A stretch of 64,000 nucleotides of DNA, taken from NCBI RefSeq assembly GCF_023168165.1, contig NZ_BQYJ01000002.1:744001-808000 (forward strand), read 5' to 3'. Shown piece after piece: positions 52,630-61,648 of the stretch. Each line of letters opens with the position of its first letter. Positions within the stretch are counted from its first letter, which is position 1. The stretch is from Niallia sp. NCCP-28. Its GTDB lineage: Bacteria; Bacillota; Bacilli; Bacillales; Cytobacillaceae. Below the pieces are notes generated by a model that was given only the letters and a program-made list of their open reading frames with translations, was not told the origin of the DNA and ran no database searches. The translations under genes and the position numbers were made by a program.

Positions 52630-54990
52630 ATGAAAAAAGAAAAATTGGTGGTAATAGGGAATGGAATGGCTGGAGTTCGATGTATCGAGGAAATTATTAA
52701 AAATAACCCTGAAACATTTGAAATATCAATTATAGGCAGTGAGTCACATGCAAACTACAATCGAATTCAATTATCCTCTGTATTGCAAGGAGATGCTTCC
52801 ATTCATGATATTGTAATAAATGATTATGATTGGTATAAAGACCATCATATTAACTTGTACTCTGGTGAATCTGCTATAAAAGTAGAAATAGAGGAAAAAT
52901 GGATAGTTACTGATAAGTCCCGTAAGATCATGTACGATAAATTGATTATTGCAACAGGATCCAATCCATTTCTTCTACCTATTCCAGGCGTAGAAAAGTC
53001 AGGAGTTATGACATTTCGAACGATAGAAGATTGCGAAGAAATAATCGAATCTTCTAAAAAGTTTAAAAAAGCAATTGTGATTGGCGGCGGAATATTAGGT
53101 CTTGAAGCGGCAAGAGGGCTGCTCAATCTTGGTATGGAAGTAGATGTGGTGCATAATGGCCCTTATTTAATGCAAAGACAATTAGATCAAACCGCCTCAA
53201 AACTATTGCAGCAAAAGCTTGAAGAACAAGGCATGAATTTTCTATTAGGTAAAGACTCGGAAGAAATTGTTGGAACAGATCGTGTAGAAGGTATTCGCTT
53301 TAAAGATGGTACGTTTGCTGCAGCAGATTTGGTGGTGATGGCAGTTGGTGTTTCTCCTAATATAAGCTTGGTGAAAAACAGTGGAATTGAGACAAATAGG
53401 GGCATCATTGTGAATGACTTTATGGAAACGAATGTGCCTAATATTTATGCTGTTGGCGAATGTGCGGAACATAATGGCATTGTGTATGGACTAGTAAAGC
53501 CTTTATATGAACAAGGACAAGTGCTTGCAAAAAGAATTTGTGGCATGCCTGTTGACGGATATACTAGTTCGATTTTATCAACGAAATTAAAAATTTCCGG
53601 GGTGGATGTATTTTCAGTAGGAAAAGTCTATGAAGAAGAAACCGCGAAAGTCATTAAAATGTTTGATGAATTAGATGGCATCTATAAGAAAGTAATTGTA
53701 GAAGAGGAAAAGATCGTTGGGGCTATTCTTTTTGGGGATACAAAAAAGTCTGCTTATTTCTTAGATATGGTCGCGAAGAAAAAGAATATTGACAACGTGG
53801 AAAAAGGCGAATGGTTTCAAATAAGTGGCAAAGGGCAAGGTGCTTTTAGAGAAATGCCACAAAGTGAAATTATTTGCAACTGCAACGGCGTTTCTAAAGG
53901 AGCAATTATTGAGGCGGTTATTGATAAGGACTTGCAAACAGTAGAGGAAATTAAGCAATGCACAAAGGCATCAGGATCATGCGGCGGCTGTAAACCATTA
54001 GTTGCTGACCTTTTGGAATATATTAACAGCGATGAATTTGATGAAAAAATTGAAGTAAAGCCAATGTGCAGTTGTACTACTTTAACGGAAGAGGAAGTAG
54101 TACACGAAATGCAAATATTAAATTTAGCTTCGAAAAAAGAAGTAATGTCAGCGCTGAATTGGCAAAAACAGGATGGCTGCAGTATTTGTAATCCGGCTGT
54201 TGAATATTATTTAGGAATGATTTATCCAGAATATGAAAGTGTGAAGGATGCATGTTTTGTAAACGAACGAATGAATGCCATAAGAAATAGCGATGGAACT
54301 TATACCGTTATTCCGCAAATGTATGGAGGAGTCACAACGGGAAGTCAATTGAAAATAATTGGGGAAGTAGCGCAAAAGTATAGCATCGATCGTATTGCTA
54401 TATCTAGTGAACAGAGAATTCATTTAATGGGCATAACAGACGAGAACTTACTGGCTATTTGGAGTGAATTAAATATGGAATTAAACTCTTCATTCGGACA
54501 TATTGTTCATCCTATTAAAACAAATATCGGAGAGCATATCTGTTCTTGTTCTAAAGAAAGTTCCTTGCAGCTAGCAGTAGAATTAGAAGAAAGCACCGTA
54601 TTTTTATCTGCGCCGTATCGAGTGAAAATAGGGATATCTGCATGTATGCATAATAACTCTGGCTCGACTACAAAAGACATTGGGCTTATCGAGATGGAAA
54701 GAGGCTGGGAGATTTATGTAGGCGGCAGCAGTGGAAGAGATAATCGTTCAGGAAACCTTTTATATGTTGCTGCCACCAAAAAAGAAGCAATTGACATTAT
54801 TTTAGGGTTTATTCAATACTATCGGGAAACCGCAAATTATCTGGAAAGAACATGGCAATGGGTGGAAAGAGTTAACTTAGTGCATATTCGTGAAGTTTTG
54901 TTTGACAAAGATATTCGAACACAACTAATTGATCGTTTGGAAGCTGATCGCAAGCAGAAAAAAGATAATCTAGAGAGAAATTTTATATAA
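52630..54990 (+). CDS. nasB: Assimilatory nitrate reductase electron-transfer subunit NasB
   Basis: The 786-residue protein passes electrons from NAD(P)H to NasC. Domains in order are an FAD/NAD oxidoreductase (1-390, GNGMAG at 11-16 and GGGILG), two BFD-type [2Fe-2S] modules with Cys pairs (CNCNG from 416; CSCT...CSIC), and a nitrite/sulfite-reductase-like domain from about 550. That last domain has Asn632 and Asn676 where its paralogue NasD has cluster-ligand cysteines, keeping only Cys638 and Cys672, so it should not bind siroheme-[4Fe-4S] normally. GCAGGGGG precedes the ATG. nasC follows after 71 bases. Confidence 0.87.
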   Translation: MKKEKLVVIGNGMAGVRCIEEIIKNNPETFEISIIGSESHANYNRIQLSSVLQGDASIHDIVINDYDWYKDHHINLYSGESAIKVEIEEKWIVTDKSRKIMYDKLIIATGSNPFLLPIPGVEKSGVMTFRTIEDCEEIIESSKKFKKAIVIGGGILGLEAARGLLNLGMEVDVVHNGPYLMQRQLDQTASKLLQQKLEEQGMNFLLGKDSEEIVGTDRVEGIRFKDGTFAAADLVVMAVGVSPNISLVKNSGIETNRGIIVNDFMETNVPNIYAVGECAEHNGIVYGLVKPLYEQGQVLAKRICGMPVDGYTSSILSTKLKISGVDVFSVGKVYEEETAKVIKMFDELDGIYKKVIVEEEKIVGAILFGDTKKSAYFLDMVAKKKNIDNVEKGEWFQISGKGQGAFREMPQSEIICNCNGVSKGAIIEAVIDKDLQTVEEIKQCTKASGSCGGCKPLVADLLEYINSDEFDEKIEVKPMCSCTTLTEEEVVHEMQILNLASKKEVMSALNWQKQDGCSICNPAVEYYLGMIYPEYESVKDACFVNERMNAIRNSDGTYTVIPQMYGGVTTGSQLKIIGEVAQKYSIDRIAISSEQRIHLMGITDENLLAIWSELNMELNSSFGHIVHPIKTNIGEHICSCSKESSLQLAVELEESTVFLSAPYRVKIGISACMHNNSGSTTKDIGLIEMERGWEIYVGGSSGRDNRSGNLLYVAATKKEAIDIILGFIQYYRETANYLERTWQWVERVNLVHIREVLFDKDIRTQLIDRLEADRKQKKDNLERNFI

Positions 54991-55061
54991 ACTATCGCTA
55001 AAAAGAAGTAGGTGAATTTTTAAGCAACGGGAATTTCAGCCACTAGAGAGGGAGTGTCTTC

Positions 55062-57203
55062 ATGACCGAATTATTATTAAAATATTTTCGAACACAGCAG
55101 AAAGTCTCACCGAAAGAAAAAAGATATGACACACAATGTCCCTTTTGCAGCATGCAGTGCAAAATGCAATTGGTAGAAGAATCCATCGTATCAAGGAAAA
55201 AATATACTGTTATAGGCAAAGATAATCCTACTTCAGAGGGGCGTTTATGCATTAAAGGGTTAAATGCACACCAACATGCTATGCATCATAATCGTATTAA
55301 ATATCCATTAAGAAAAGTAAATGGAGAATTTGTTCAAATCTCTTGGCAAGAAGCATTGGAGCATATTAAAGAGAATTTTACCAGCATTCAAAAAGAGTAT
55401 GGAAAAAATGCGTTAGCAGTATACGGCAGTGCTTCCATTACAAACGAAGAAGCGTATTTATTAGGAAAATTTGCCCGAGTTGCGCTACAAACAAAATATA
55501 TTGATTATAATGGACGCTTATGTATGTCTGCAGCAGCTACAGCAGCAAATCAAACATTTGGAATGGATAGAGGATTAACCAATTCTTTAGCAGAGATACC
55601 CTATACTCGTGTCATTATTTTAGCAGGCACAAATTTAGCAGAATGTCAGCCAACCATTATTCCCTATTTTGAAAAAGCAAAAGAAAATGGGGCGTATATT
55701 ATTGCGATAGATCCTCGTGAAACAGCAACAACGAAACTAGCAGACTTGCATTTAAAAGGCCGTCCTGGTACCGATGCAGCATTGGCAAATGGACTGTTAA
55801 AAGTTATTTTAGAAGAAAATTTAATAGATGAATCATTTATACAGCAGCAGGTCAATGGATTTGCTGAAGTAAAAGAATATATTAGTACACTGAATTTAGA
55901 GGAGATTGCAGAATTAACCGGTGTAGCACTAGAGGATATACAAAAGGCAGGGATTAAATTCGGAAAAGAAGAATCTGGGATGATTTTAACAGCAAGGGGA
56001 ATTGAACAGCAAACAGACGGTACAGCCGCTGTGCGCAATTTTTTAAATATTCTTCTTGCAACAGGAAAAATTGGCAAACCATACTCTGGCTATGGAGCGA
56101 TTACAGGACAAGGAAATGGCCAAGGTGCAAGAGAGCATGGGCAGAAGGCAGATCAATTGCCAGGATACCGAAGCATTGAAAATGAGGAGCATCGAAGCTT
56201 TATTGCAAATATATGGGGAGTAGAAGAGAGTGAACTTCCTCGAAAGGGAGTGTCAGCCTTTGAGATGTTTGAAAAAACAGACGAGGGAGAAATTAAAGGA
56301 ATGTTCTTAATGTGCTCTAATCCTGTTATGTCTAATCCTGATGCTAATTTTGTTAAAAGGGCTTTAGGGAAATTAACATTTTTTGTTGCGGTAGATATGT
56401 TTATGTCAGAAACGGCAAAAATGGCAGATATTATTTTGCCAACATCTTCTTATTTGGAAGATGAAGGAACGATGACTAATTTAGAAGGTCGTGTCATTTT
56501 GCGAGAAGCATCCAAGCCATGTCCAGGCGATGTAAAACACGATTGGCAAATTATTTGTGAGATAGCGGATGTACTTGGTAAAGGTGCCTATTTTCCTTAT
56601 AAAAAGGCAGAAGATATTTTTAATGAATTACGAAAGGCATCCAAAGGAGGAATTGCTGATTATTCTGGCATAACATATGATCGTTTAAGAAAAGAAGGGG
56701 GCATTTTGTGGCCGTGTCCAGAAGAAAATCATCCAGGGACTGTTCGTTTGTTTGAACAGGGATTTGCCACAGAAGATGGCAAAGCAAAAATGACTGTTGT
56801 TACAAGTAAACCTGTTGTCCCTAAAGAAAGTATCAGCAGAGAGTATCCACTATATTTAACAACAGGTCGGGTGATGTCTCAGTATTTAACTGGTGTGCAA
56901 ACGAGAAAAAGTGCTTCTCTATCTGCAAGGAATTTTGAATCATATATAGAAATACATCCAAAAACAGCTCAAGAGTATAATCTTTTGGATAATCAGCTAG
57001 TGAGAGTAGAGTCTAAAAGGGGGCATATTGTCGTAAGAAGCAAATGGTCGGAATCAATTCGTCCAGATACGGTTTTTGTTCCGATCCATTGGAGTGGGTC
57101 ACAAAATGTTAATAAGCTGGTTGGAGGGGAATTAGACCCTTCTTGTAGGATGCCAGGCTTTAAAGTAAGTGCAGTAAGGATTTATCCTTTTGTAGCAGAA
57201 TAA
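55062..57203 (+). CDS. nasC: Assimilatory nitrate reductase catalytic subunit NasC
   Basis: The 713-residue molybdenum enzyme reduces nitrate to nitrite in the cytoplasm. An N-terminal [4Fe-4S] site uses Cys26, Cys29, Cys33 and Cys63, followed by molybdopterin oxidoreductase domains and a C-terminal dinucleotide-binding domain (YLTTGRVMSQYLTGVQTR). No Tat signal and no C-terminal BFD module are present, matching Bacillus NasC (710), which relies on NasB for electrons. AGGGAGTG precedes the ATG. Transcription ends before or within the repeat that follows. Confidence 0.93.
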   Translation: MTELLLKYFRTQQKVSPKEKRYDTQCPFCSMQCKMQLVEESIVSRKKYTVIGKDNPTSEGRLCIKGLNAHQHAMHHNRIKYPLRKVNGEFVQISWQEALEHIKENFTSIQKEYGKNALAVYGSASITNEEAYLLGKFARVALQTKYIDYNGRLCMSAAATAANQTFGMDRGLTNSLAEIPYTRVIILAGTNLAECQPTIIPYFEKAKENGAYIIAIDPRETATTKLADLHLKGRPGTDAALANGLLKVILEENLIDESFIQQQVNGFAEVKEYISTLNLEEIAELTGVALEDIQKAGIKFGKEESGMILTARGIEQQTDGTAAVRNFLNILLATGKIGKPYSGYGAITGQGNGQGAREHGQKADQLPGYRSIENEEHRSFIANIWGVEESELPRKGVSAFEMFEKTDEGEIKGMFLMCSNPVMSNPDANFVKRALGKLTFFVAVDMFMSETAKMADIILPTSSYLEDEGTMTNLEGRVILREASKPCPGDVKHDWQIICEIADVLGKGAYFPYKKAEDIFNELRKASKGGIADYSGITYDRLRKEGGILWPCPEENHPGTVRLFEQGFATEDGKAKMTVVTSKPVVPKESISREYPLYLTTGRVMSQYLTGVQTRKSASLSARNFESYIEIHPKTAQEYNLLDNQLVRVESKRGHIVVRSKWSESIRPDTVFVPIHWSGSQNVNKLVGGELDPSCRMPGFKVSAVRIYPFVAE

Positions 57204-57211
57204 GAAAATAA

Positions 57212-57650
57212 AACGAGGCTGGGACATAAGTATTCCAGCTGAAAATAAAAACGAACAATTATATATAATTGTTCGTTTTTAAACTTTTAAAAGGGTGGTT
57301 TCAGTAAAGTTTGTTGTTATTACCCGTAGCCTAAATAATTAATTTTTTCTATTTTTTTAAATGGTTTTAGATAACAACCTTTAAAAAAGAAGTGGAATGG
57401 AGCGGAGGACACTCAACTCCTGCGGGAAGTAGAGAAAAGGCTGAGACCCCGCAGGCGTGCCGAGGAGGCTCGGGCTTCCTCCCCGCGGAGAGGGAGTGTC
57501 TGTAGCGCAATGGAACGAATTAGTTTTTACACTTGACTATATGTAAAAACACAAGTAACCAAGATTGCGAAACTAGCCTTTATTTTAAAGCGAAAGTTAG
57601 AGATTATTCGTCTTTACAGATTATCTAATTAGTTGTGTCCTAACCTCGTT
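57212..57650. repeat. Family B element, copy B3 (439 bases, terminal inverted repeats)
   Basis: The ends AACGAGGCTGGGACATAAG and, inverted, AACGAGGTTAGGACACAACT form near-perfect terminal inverted repeats. Inside are a hairpin AAAAACGAACAATTA/TAATTGTTCGTTTTT, GGAATGGAGCGGAGGACACT, CTCCTGCGGGAAG, GCCGAGGAGGCTCGGGC and GGGAGTGTCTGTAGCG. The GC-rich middle is a repeat type common in Bacillaceae. No gene is present. It lies between nasC and nasD, where Bacillus subtilis has no such interruption. Confidence 0.8.
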
Positions 57651-57783
57651 TTTGATGATTTTTTATAAAAGCAGAAAAAAAATTAAAAAAAGTTAACATT
57701 CGATGTAAGGGTATACAACGCCTTTATGGCGAGTTTTTTCAGTTTTTTGATTAAAAGAAGTATTTTGAATATATGAAAAAGTG

Positions 57784-57835
57784 TGTCAGAAAATATAACA
57801 AGTATATTAAAAACATCTTTTCTCTGTGTTAAAGT
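57784..57835 (+). promoter_or_regulatory. nasD promoter with perfect TnrA/GlnR box
   Basis: TGTCAGAAAATATAACA (57784-57800) matches TGTNANAWWWTMTNACA at every defined position. TAAAGT (57830-57835) is a possible -10, so the box centre is again about 50 bases upstream of the start of transcription. nasDEF therefore has its own nitrogen-controlled promoter. Confidence 0.8.
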
Positions 57836-57864
57836 AAAGGAAACTTCTTGGGGGAGGAATTATA

Positions 57865-60276
57865 GTGAATAAAAAGAAATTAATTCTTGTTGGAAATGGG
57901 ATGGCAGGGGTAAAAGCAATCGAAGAAGTTCTTAAAGTTTCAAAAGACGAGTTTGATATTACTATTTTTGGAAGTGAGCCACATCCAAACTATAATAGAA
58001 TTTTATTATCAAAAGTTTTGCAAGGGGATACCAATGTTAGCGACATTACCTTAAACGATTGGGATTGGTATAAAAACAACAATATCACGTTACATACTGG
58101 TGAAACGGCAACTAATATAGATGTAGAGAATAAGAGGGTTGTTACAGATAGTGGAAGAATAGAAAAATACGATAAATTGATTTTAGCAACTGGTTCTGTG
58201 CCGTTTATGCTTCCGATTCCTGGCGCGGAAAAAGAAGGGGTAACGGCATTCCGTGATATAAAAGATACAGATATTATGTTAGAGGCTTCCAAAAAATATA
58301 AAAAGGCTGCCGTTATCGGCGGAGGTTTACTTGGATTAGAGGCAGCAAGAGGATTGCTTAATTTAGGAATGGATGTAACAGTTATCCATCTTGGCCCATT
58401 TTTAATGGAGCGTCAGCTTGATTTAACTGCTGGGAAATTATTGCAGAAAGAATTAGAAAAACAAGGAATGAAATTTTTATTAGAAACACAGACAGAACAA
58501 TTTTTAGGCGAGGAAAGAGTAACAGGATTAAAGTTTAAAGATGGCACCACTCTAGACGCTGACTTAGTAGTAATGGCAGTTGGGATTAAACCAAATATCG
58601 AATTAGCAAAAGCTAGCAATATTCCAATAAATCGTGGAATCATTGTAAATGACTATTTGCAAACAGAAACTCCACATATTTATTCTGTTGGTGAATGTGC
58701 AGAGCATAGAGGAATACCATACGGATTAGTGGCGCCACTTTATGAACAAGCAAAAGTATTGGCAAGCCATCTATGCGGGAAAGAAACCAATCCATATGAG
58801 GGTTCTGTTTTATCAACACAATTAAAAGTATCTGGCGTAGAAGTGTTTTCAGCGGGCGATTTAACTGAAGATTCAGACAAAAAAGCGATTAAAGTATTTG
58901 ATGAACAAGATGGAATTTATAAAAAGATTGTCCTTCGCGGAAACCAAATTGTTGGAGCAGTGCTTTTTGGAGACAGCAAAGAAGGAAATCGCTTGTTCTC
59001 GATGATTCAAAAAGAAGCAGATATTTCTGATACAGAAAAAATTACCATCTTACAGCCGATTGGAGAAGACGCTGGCGTAAGTTTAGTTGCAAGCATGAGT
59101 GCAGACGAAATTATTTGTGGATGCAATGGTGTATCAAAAGGAACAATAGTGGAAGCCATTCAAGGAGGCTGTTCTTCTATTGATGAGATTAAAGCATGTA
59201 CAAGCGCTTCAAGATCTTGTGGCGGCTGTAAAGGTCTTGTTGGGGAATTATTGCAGCATACACTTGGCTCTGATTTTGATGCAACAAAGCAAAAAGAAGC
59301 AATCTGCAGCTGTACCAATCTTTCAAGAGAGGAAGTAGTCGAAGAAATCAAAGCAAAAGGCTTAAAACATACAAGAGAAGTAATGAATGTTCTAGGCTGG
59401 AATAGTGAAGAGGGCTGCTCCAAATGCCGTCCAGCTCTTAATTATTATTTAGCAATGGTTAATCCAATTGAATATAAAGATGAAAGAGATTCCCGTTTTG
59501 TAAATGAACGTATGCATGCAAATATCCAAAAAGATGGAACATATTCTGTTGTACCACGGATGTACGGCGGTGTTACAAATGCAAATGATTTAAGAAAAAT
59601 TGCAGATGTAGTCGACAAGTATGAAATTCCTTTAGTGAAGTTGACTGGTGGTCAGCGCATTGACTTAATTGGGGTTAAAAAAGAAGATTTGCCAAAAGTA
59701 TGGGGTGATTTAGATATGCCTTCAGGATTTGCTTACGGAAAGTCATTGCGTACAGTAAAAACATGTGTAGGTGAGCAATTCTGCCGATTTGGCACACAAG
59801 ATTCCATGGGACTTGGCATTCGCTTAGAGCAAAAATTTGAAGGCTTGCAAACACCGCATAAAGTGAAGATGGCTGTATCAGCTTGTCCACGAAGCTGCGC
59901 AGAGTCTGGCTTTAAAGATATTGGCTTTATCGGTATTGATGGAGGCTGGGAAATTTATATTGGCGGAAACGGCGGTACACATGTACGCGGCGGGGATCTA
60001 TTATATAAAGTTCAAACAGAAGAAGAGGTAATGGAAGTAACAGCAGCTTATTTACAATATTATCGCGAAACGGCTAATTACTTGGAAAGAACATCTGCAT
60101 GGCTTGATCGTGTTGGTTTGGCACATGTGCAATCAGTACTTGATGACAAGCAAAAGCGCAAAGAGTTAACAGCAAGAATGGAAGAGACTTTATCTGTATA
60201 TAAAGATCCTTGGAAGGAAATTGTTGAAAGCGAAAAAACAACAAAAGAATTATTTGAAAATGTCGTGATGTCTTAA
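57865..60276 (+). CDS. nasD: Assimilatory nitrite reductase large subunit NasD
   Basis: The 803-residue enzyme reduces nitrite to ammonium with NAD(P)H. It has the FAD/NAD domain (GNGMAG near the start), two BFD [2Fe-2S] segments (CGCNG, CGGC; CSCT, CSKC) and a siroheme domain. All four cluster ligands are present: Cys634-X5-Cys640 and Cys674-X3-Cys678. Translation starts at GTG 57865 behind GGGGGAGG. It is paralogous over its whole length to NasB and leads the operon nasD-nasE-hemD-nasF. Confidence 0.95.
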   Translation: MNKKKLILVGNGMAGVKAIEEVLKVSKDEFDITIFGSEPHPNYNRILLSKVLQGDTNVSDITLNDWDWYKNNNITLHTGETATNIDVENKRVVTDSGRIEKYDKLILATGSVPFMLPIPGAEKEGVTAFRDIKDTDIMLEASKKYKKAAVIGGGLLGLEAARGLLNLGMDVTVIHLGPFLMERQLDLTAGKLLQKELEKQGMKFLLETQTEQFLGEERVTGLKFKDGTTLDADLVVMAVGIKPNIELAKASNIPINRGIIVNDYLQTETPHIYSVGECAEHRGIPYGLVAPLYEQAKVLASHLCGKETNPYEGSVLSTQLKVSGVEVFSAGDLTEDSDKKAIKVFDEQDGIYKKIVLRGNQIVGAVLFGDSKEGNRLFSMIQKEADISDTEKITILQPIGEDAGVSLVASMSADEIICGCNGVSKGTIVEAIQGGCSSIDEIKACTSASRSCGGCKGLVGELLQHTLGSDFDATKQKEAICSCTNLSREEVVEEIKAKGLKHTREVMNVLGWNSEEGCSKCRPALNYYLAMVNPIEYKDERDSRFVNERMHANIQKDGTYSVVPRMYGGVTNANDLRKIADVVDKYEIPLVKLTGGQRIDLIGVKKEDLPKVWGDLDMPSGFAYGKSLRTVKTCVGEQFCRFGTQDSMGLGIRLEQKFEGLQTPHKVKMAVSACPRSCAESGFKDIGFIGIDGGWEIYIGGNGGTHVRGGDLLYKVQTEEEVMEVTAAYLQYYRETANYLERTSAWLDRVGLAHVQSVLDDKQKRKELTARMEETLSVYKDPWKEIVESEKTTKELFENVVMS

Positions 60277-60303
60277 TCTATCCATACATCAAAAGGGGGA
60301 AAA

Positions 60304-60633
60304 ATGATGGTAAACAAAGAATTAACAAAAATGCTTGTATGCAAATTAGAAGAACTTCCGAAAAGCTTAGGGAAAACAGTTCGCTATAAAGATAAAGAAA
60401 TTGCGGTATTCAGATTGTCTGGCGGTTCGATTAGAGCAATTGAGAATCGCTGTCCACATAAAGGCGGGGTCTTGACAGAAGGCATTGTAAGTGGAGATCA
60501 TGTATTTTGCCCGATGCATGACTGGAAAATATGTTTAGAAGATGGAAAAGTGCAAGAACCTGATACAGGATGCGTAAAAACATACAAAACAGCTGTGGAG
60601 GAGGATGATGTTTATCTTTTAATAGAAGATTAA
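60304..60633 (+). CDS. nasE: Nitrite reductase small subunit NasE (Rieske)
   Basis: The 109-residue Rieske-type protein accompanies NasD. The [2Fe-2S] ligands are Cys50-X-His52 and Cys69-X2-His72. Length equals the usual NirD/NasE size (about 106-110). AAGGGGG precedes tandem ATGs at 60304/60307. It follows nasD by 27 bases. Confidence 0.94.
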   Translation: MMVNKELTKMLVCKLEELPKSLGKTVRYKDKEIAVFRLSGGSIRAIENRCPHKGGVLTEGIVSGDHVFCPMHDWKICLEDGKVQEPDTGCVKTYKTAVEEDDVYLLIED

Positions 60634-60767
60634 CAGTATAAACTCTATTGAAACAGTGAATCTATTAATAAATAGCAGTAACTTTAAAACCAAAAAATTC
60701 ATATCCTTTTTCTATCAATAAAATGATATAGTAAATTCATAACATATGGATTTGGAGGAATAGGCAG

Positions 60768-61589
60768 TTGAAACGACTAGAAGGAAAACGAATTGCTTTA
60801 GCAGGCCAGCGAAAAGTGGAAGAACTGAGTAAATTAGTAAGTAATTTAGGCGGAGTGCCATTATCGCGTCCTACACAAGGAACCATTTTTTTAGATGATA
60901 GCAATTTAGAAGAAGACATAAAAACATTACTAGCAGGAAATTATGATTGGTTTATTTTCACAACCGGAGTAGGGACAGAAACATTATATAAAACGGCAGA
61001 AAAAATGGGGATGCAAGATGCATTTATTCACACTATTCAACAGTCTAATGTGGCGGCAAGAGGTTATAAGACAGTTAATATGCTGAAAAAGTTCAATATT
61101 ATCCCAGATGTACGGGATGATGATGGCAGTACGGTTGGATTGGTAAGAGCTTTTGCGCCTTTTAATTTAAAAGGGCATAAAGTAGCATTGCAGCTGCATG
61201 GTGATCCTGCACCGAAATTAATCGAATATTTGCAGGAACAACAAGCTGAATTTAAAGAAATTCTTCCATATAAGCATATACCTCCGCAAACAGAAGTATT
61301 GGAGCAGCTTGTAGAAGAAATTTTGACGAACAAAGTAGATGCAGTCAATTTTACTAGTACACCACAAGCAAGGTTCCTATTTTCCTATGCAAGAGAGCAG
61401 AACGTATATCATGAATTATTGGAAGCTTTTGAAAATAATGTGGTAGCTGTTGCCGTTGGAAAGGTAACAGCAGCTGCATTAAGAGATGAGGGCGTAACTA
61501 GACTTGTTATTCCTAAAGAAGAAAGAATGGGGAGTGCCATTGTAGCTCTTGAGCAATTTTATAAACATAACGGCCAAATTAGCTGCTGA
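60768..61589 (+). CDS. Uroporphyrinogen-III synthase (HemD family)
   Basis: The 273-residue protein has the two-lobed HemD fold pattern, with PTQGTIF, FTTGVGTETL, VAARGYKTV and NFTSTPQARFLF segments. It would cyclise hydroxymethylbilane to uroporphyrinogen III, the precursor of siroheme for NasD. It starts at TTG 60768 after GGAGGAA. Because NasF also ends in a HemD-like domain, the operon encodes two such modules. General haem synthesis presumably has its own hemD elsewhere. Confidence 0.87.
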   Translation: MKRLEGKRIALAGQRKVEELSKLVSNLGGVPLSRPTQGTIFLDDSNLEEDIKTLLAGNYDWFIFTTGVGTETLYKTAEKMGMQDAFIHTIQQSNVAARGYKTVNMLKKFNIIPDVRDDDGSTVGLVRAFAPFNLKGHKVALQLHGDPAPKLIEYLQEQQAEFKEILPYKHIPPQTEVLEQLVEEILTNKVDAVNFTSTPQARFLFSYAREQNVYHELLEAFENNVVAVAVGKVTAAALRDEGVTRLVIPKEERMGSAIVALEQFYKHNGQISC

Positions 61590-61648
61590 CAAGAACAAAA
61601 ATAAGTAACAAAGAAATTTGCCTGAAGGATAAGAGAGGATGACTGCAT

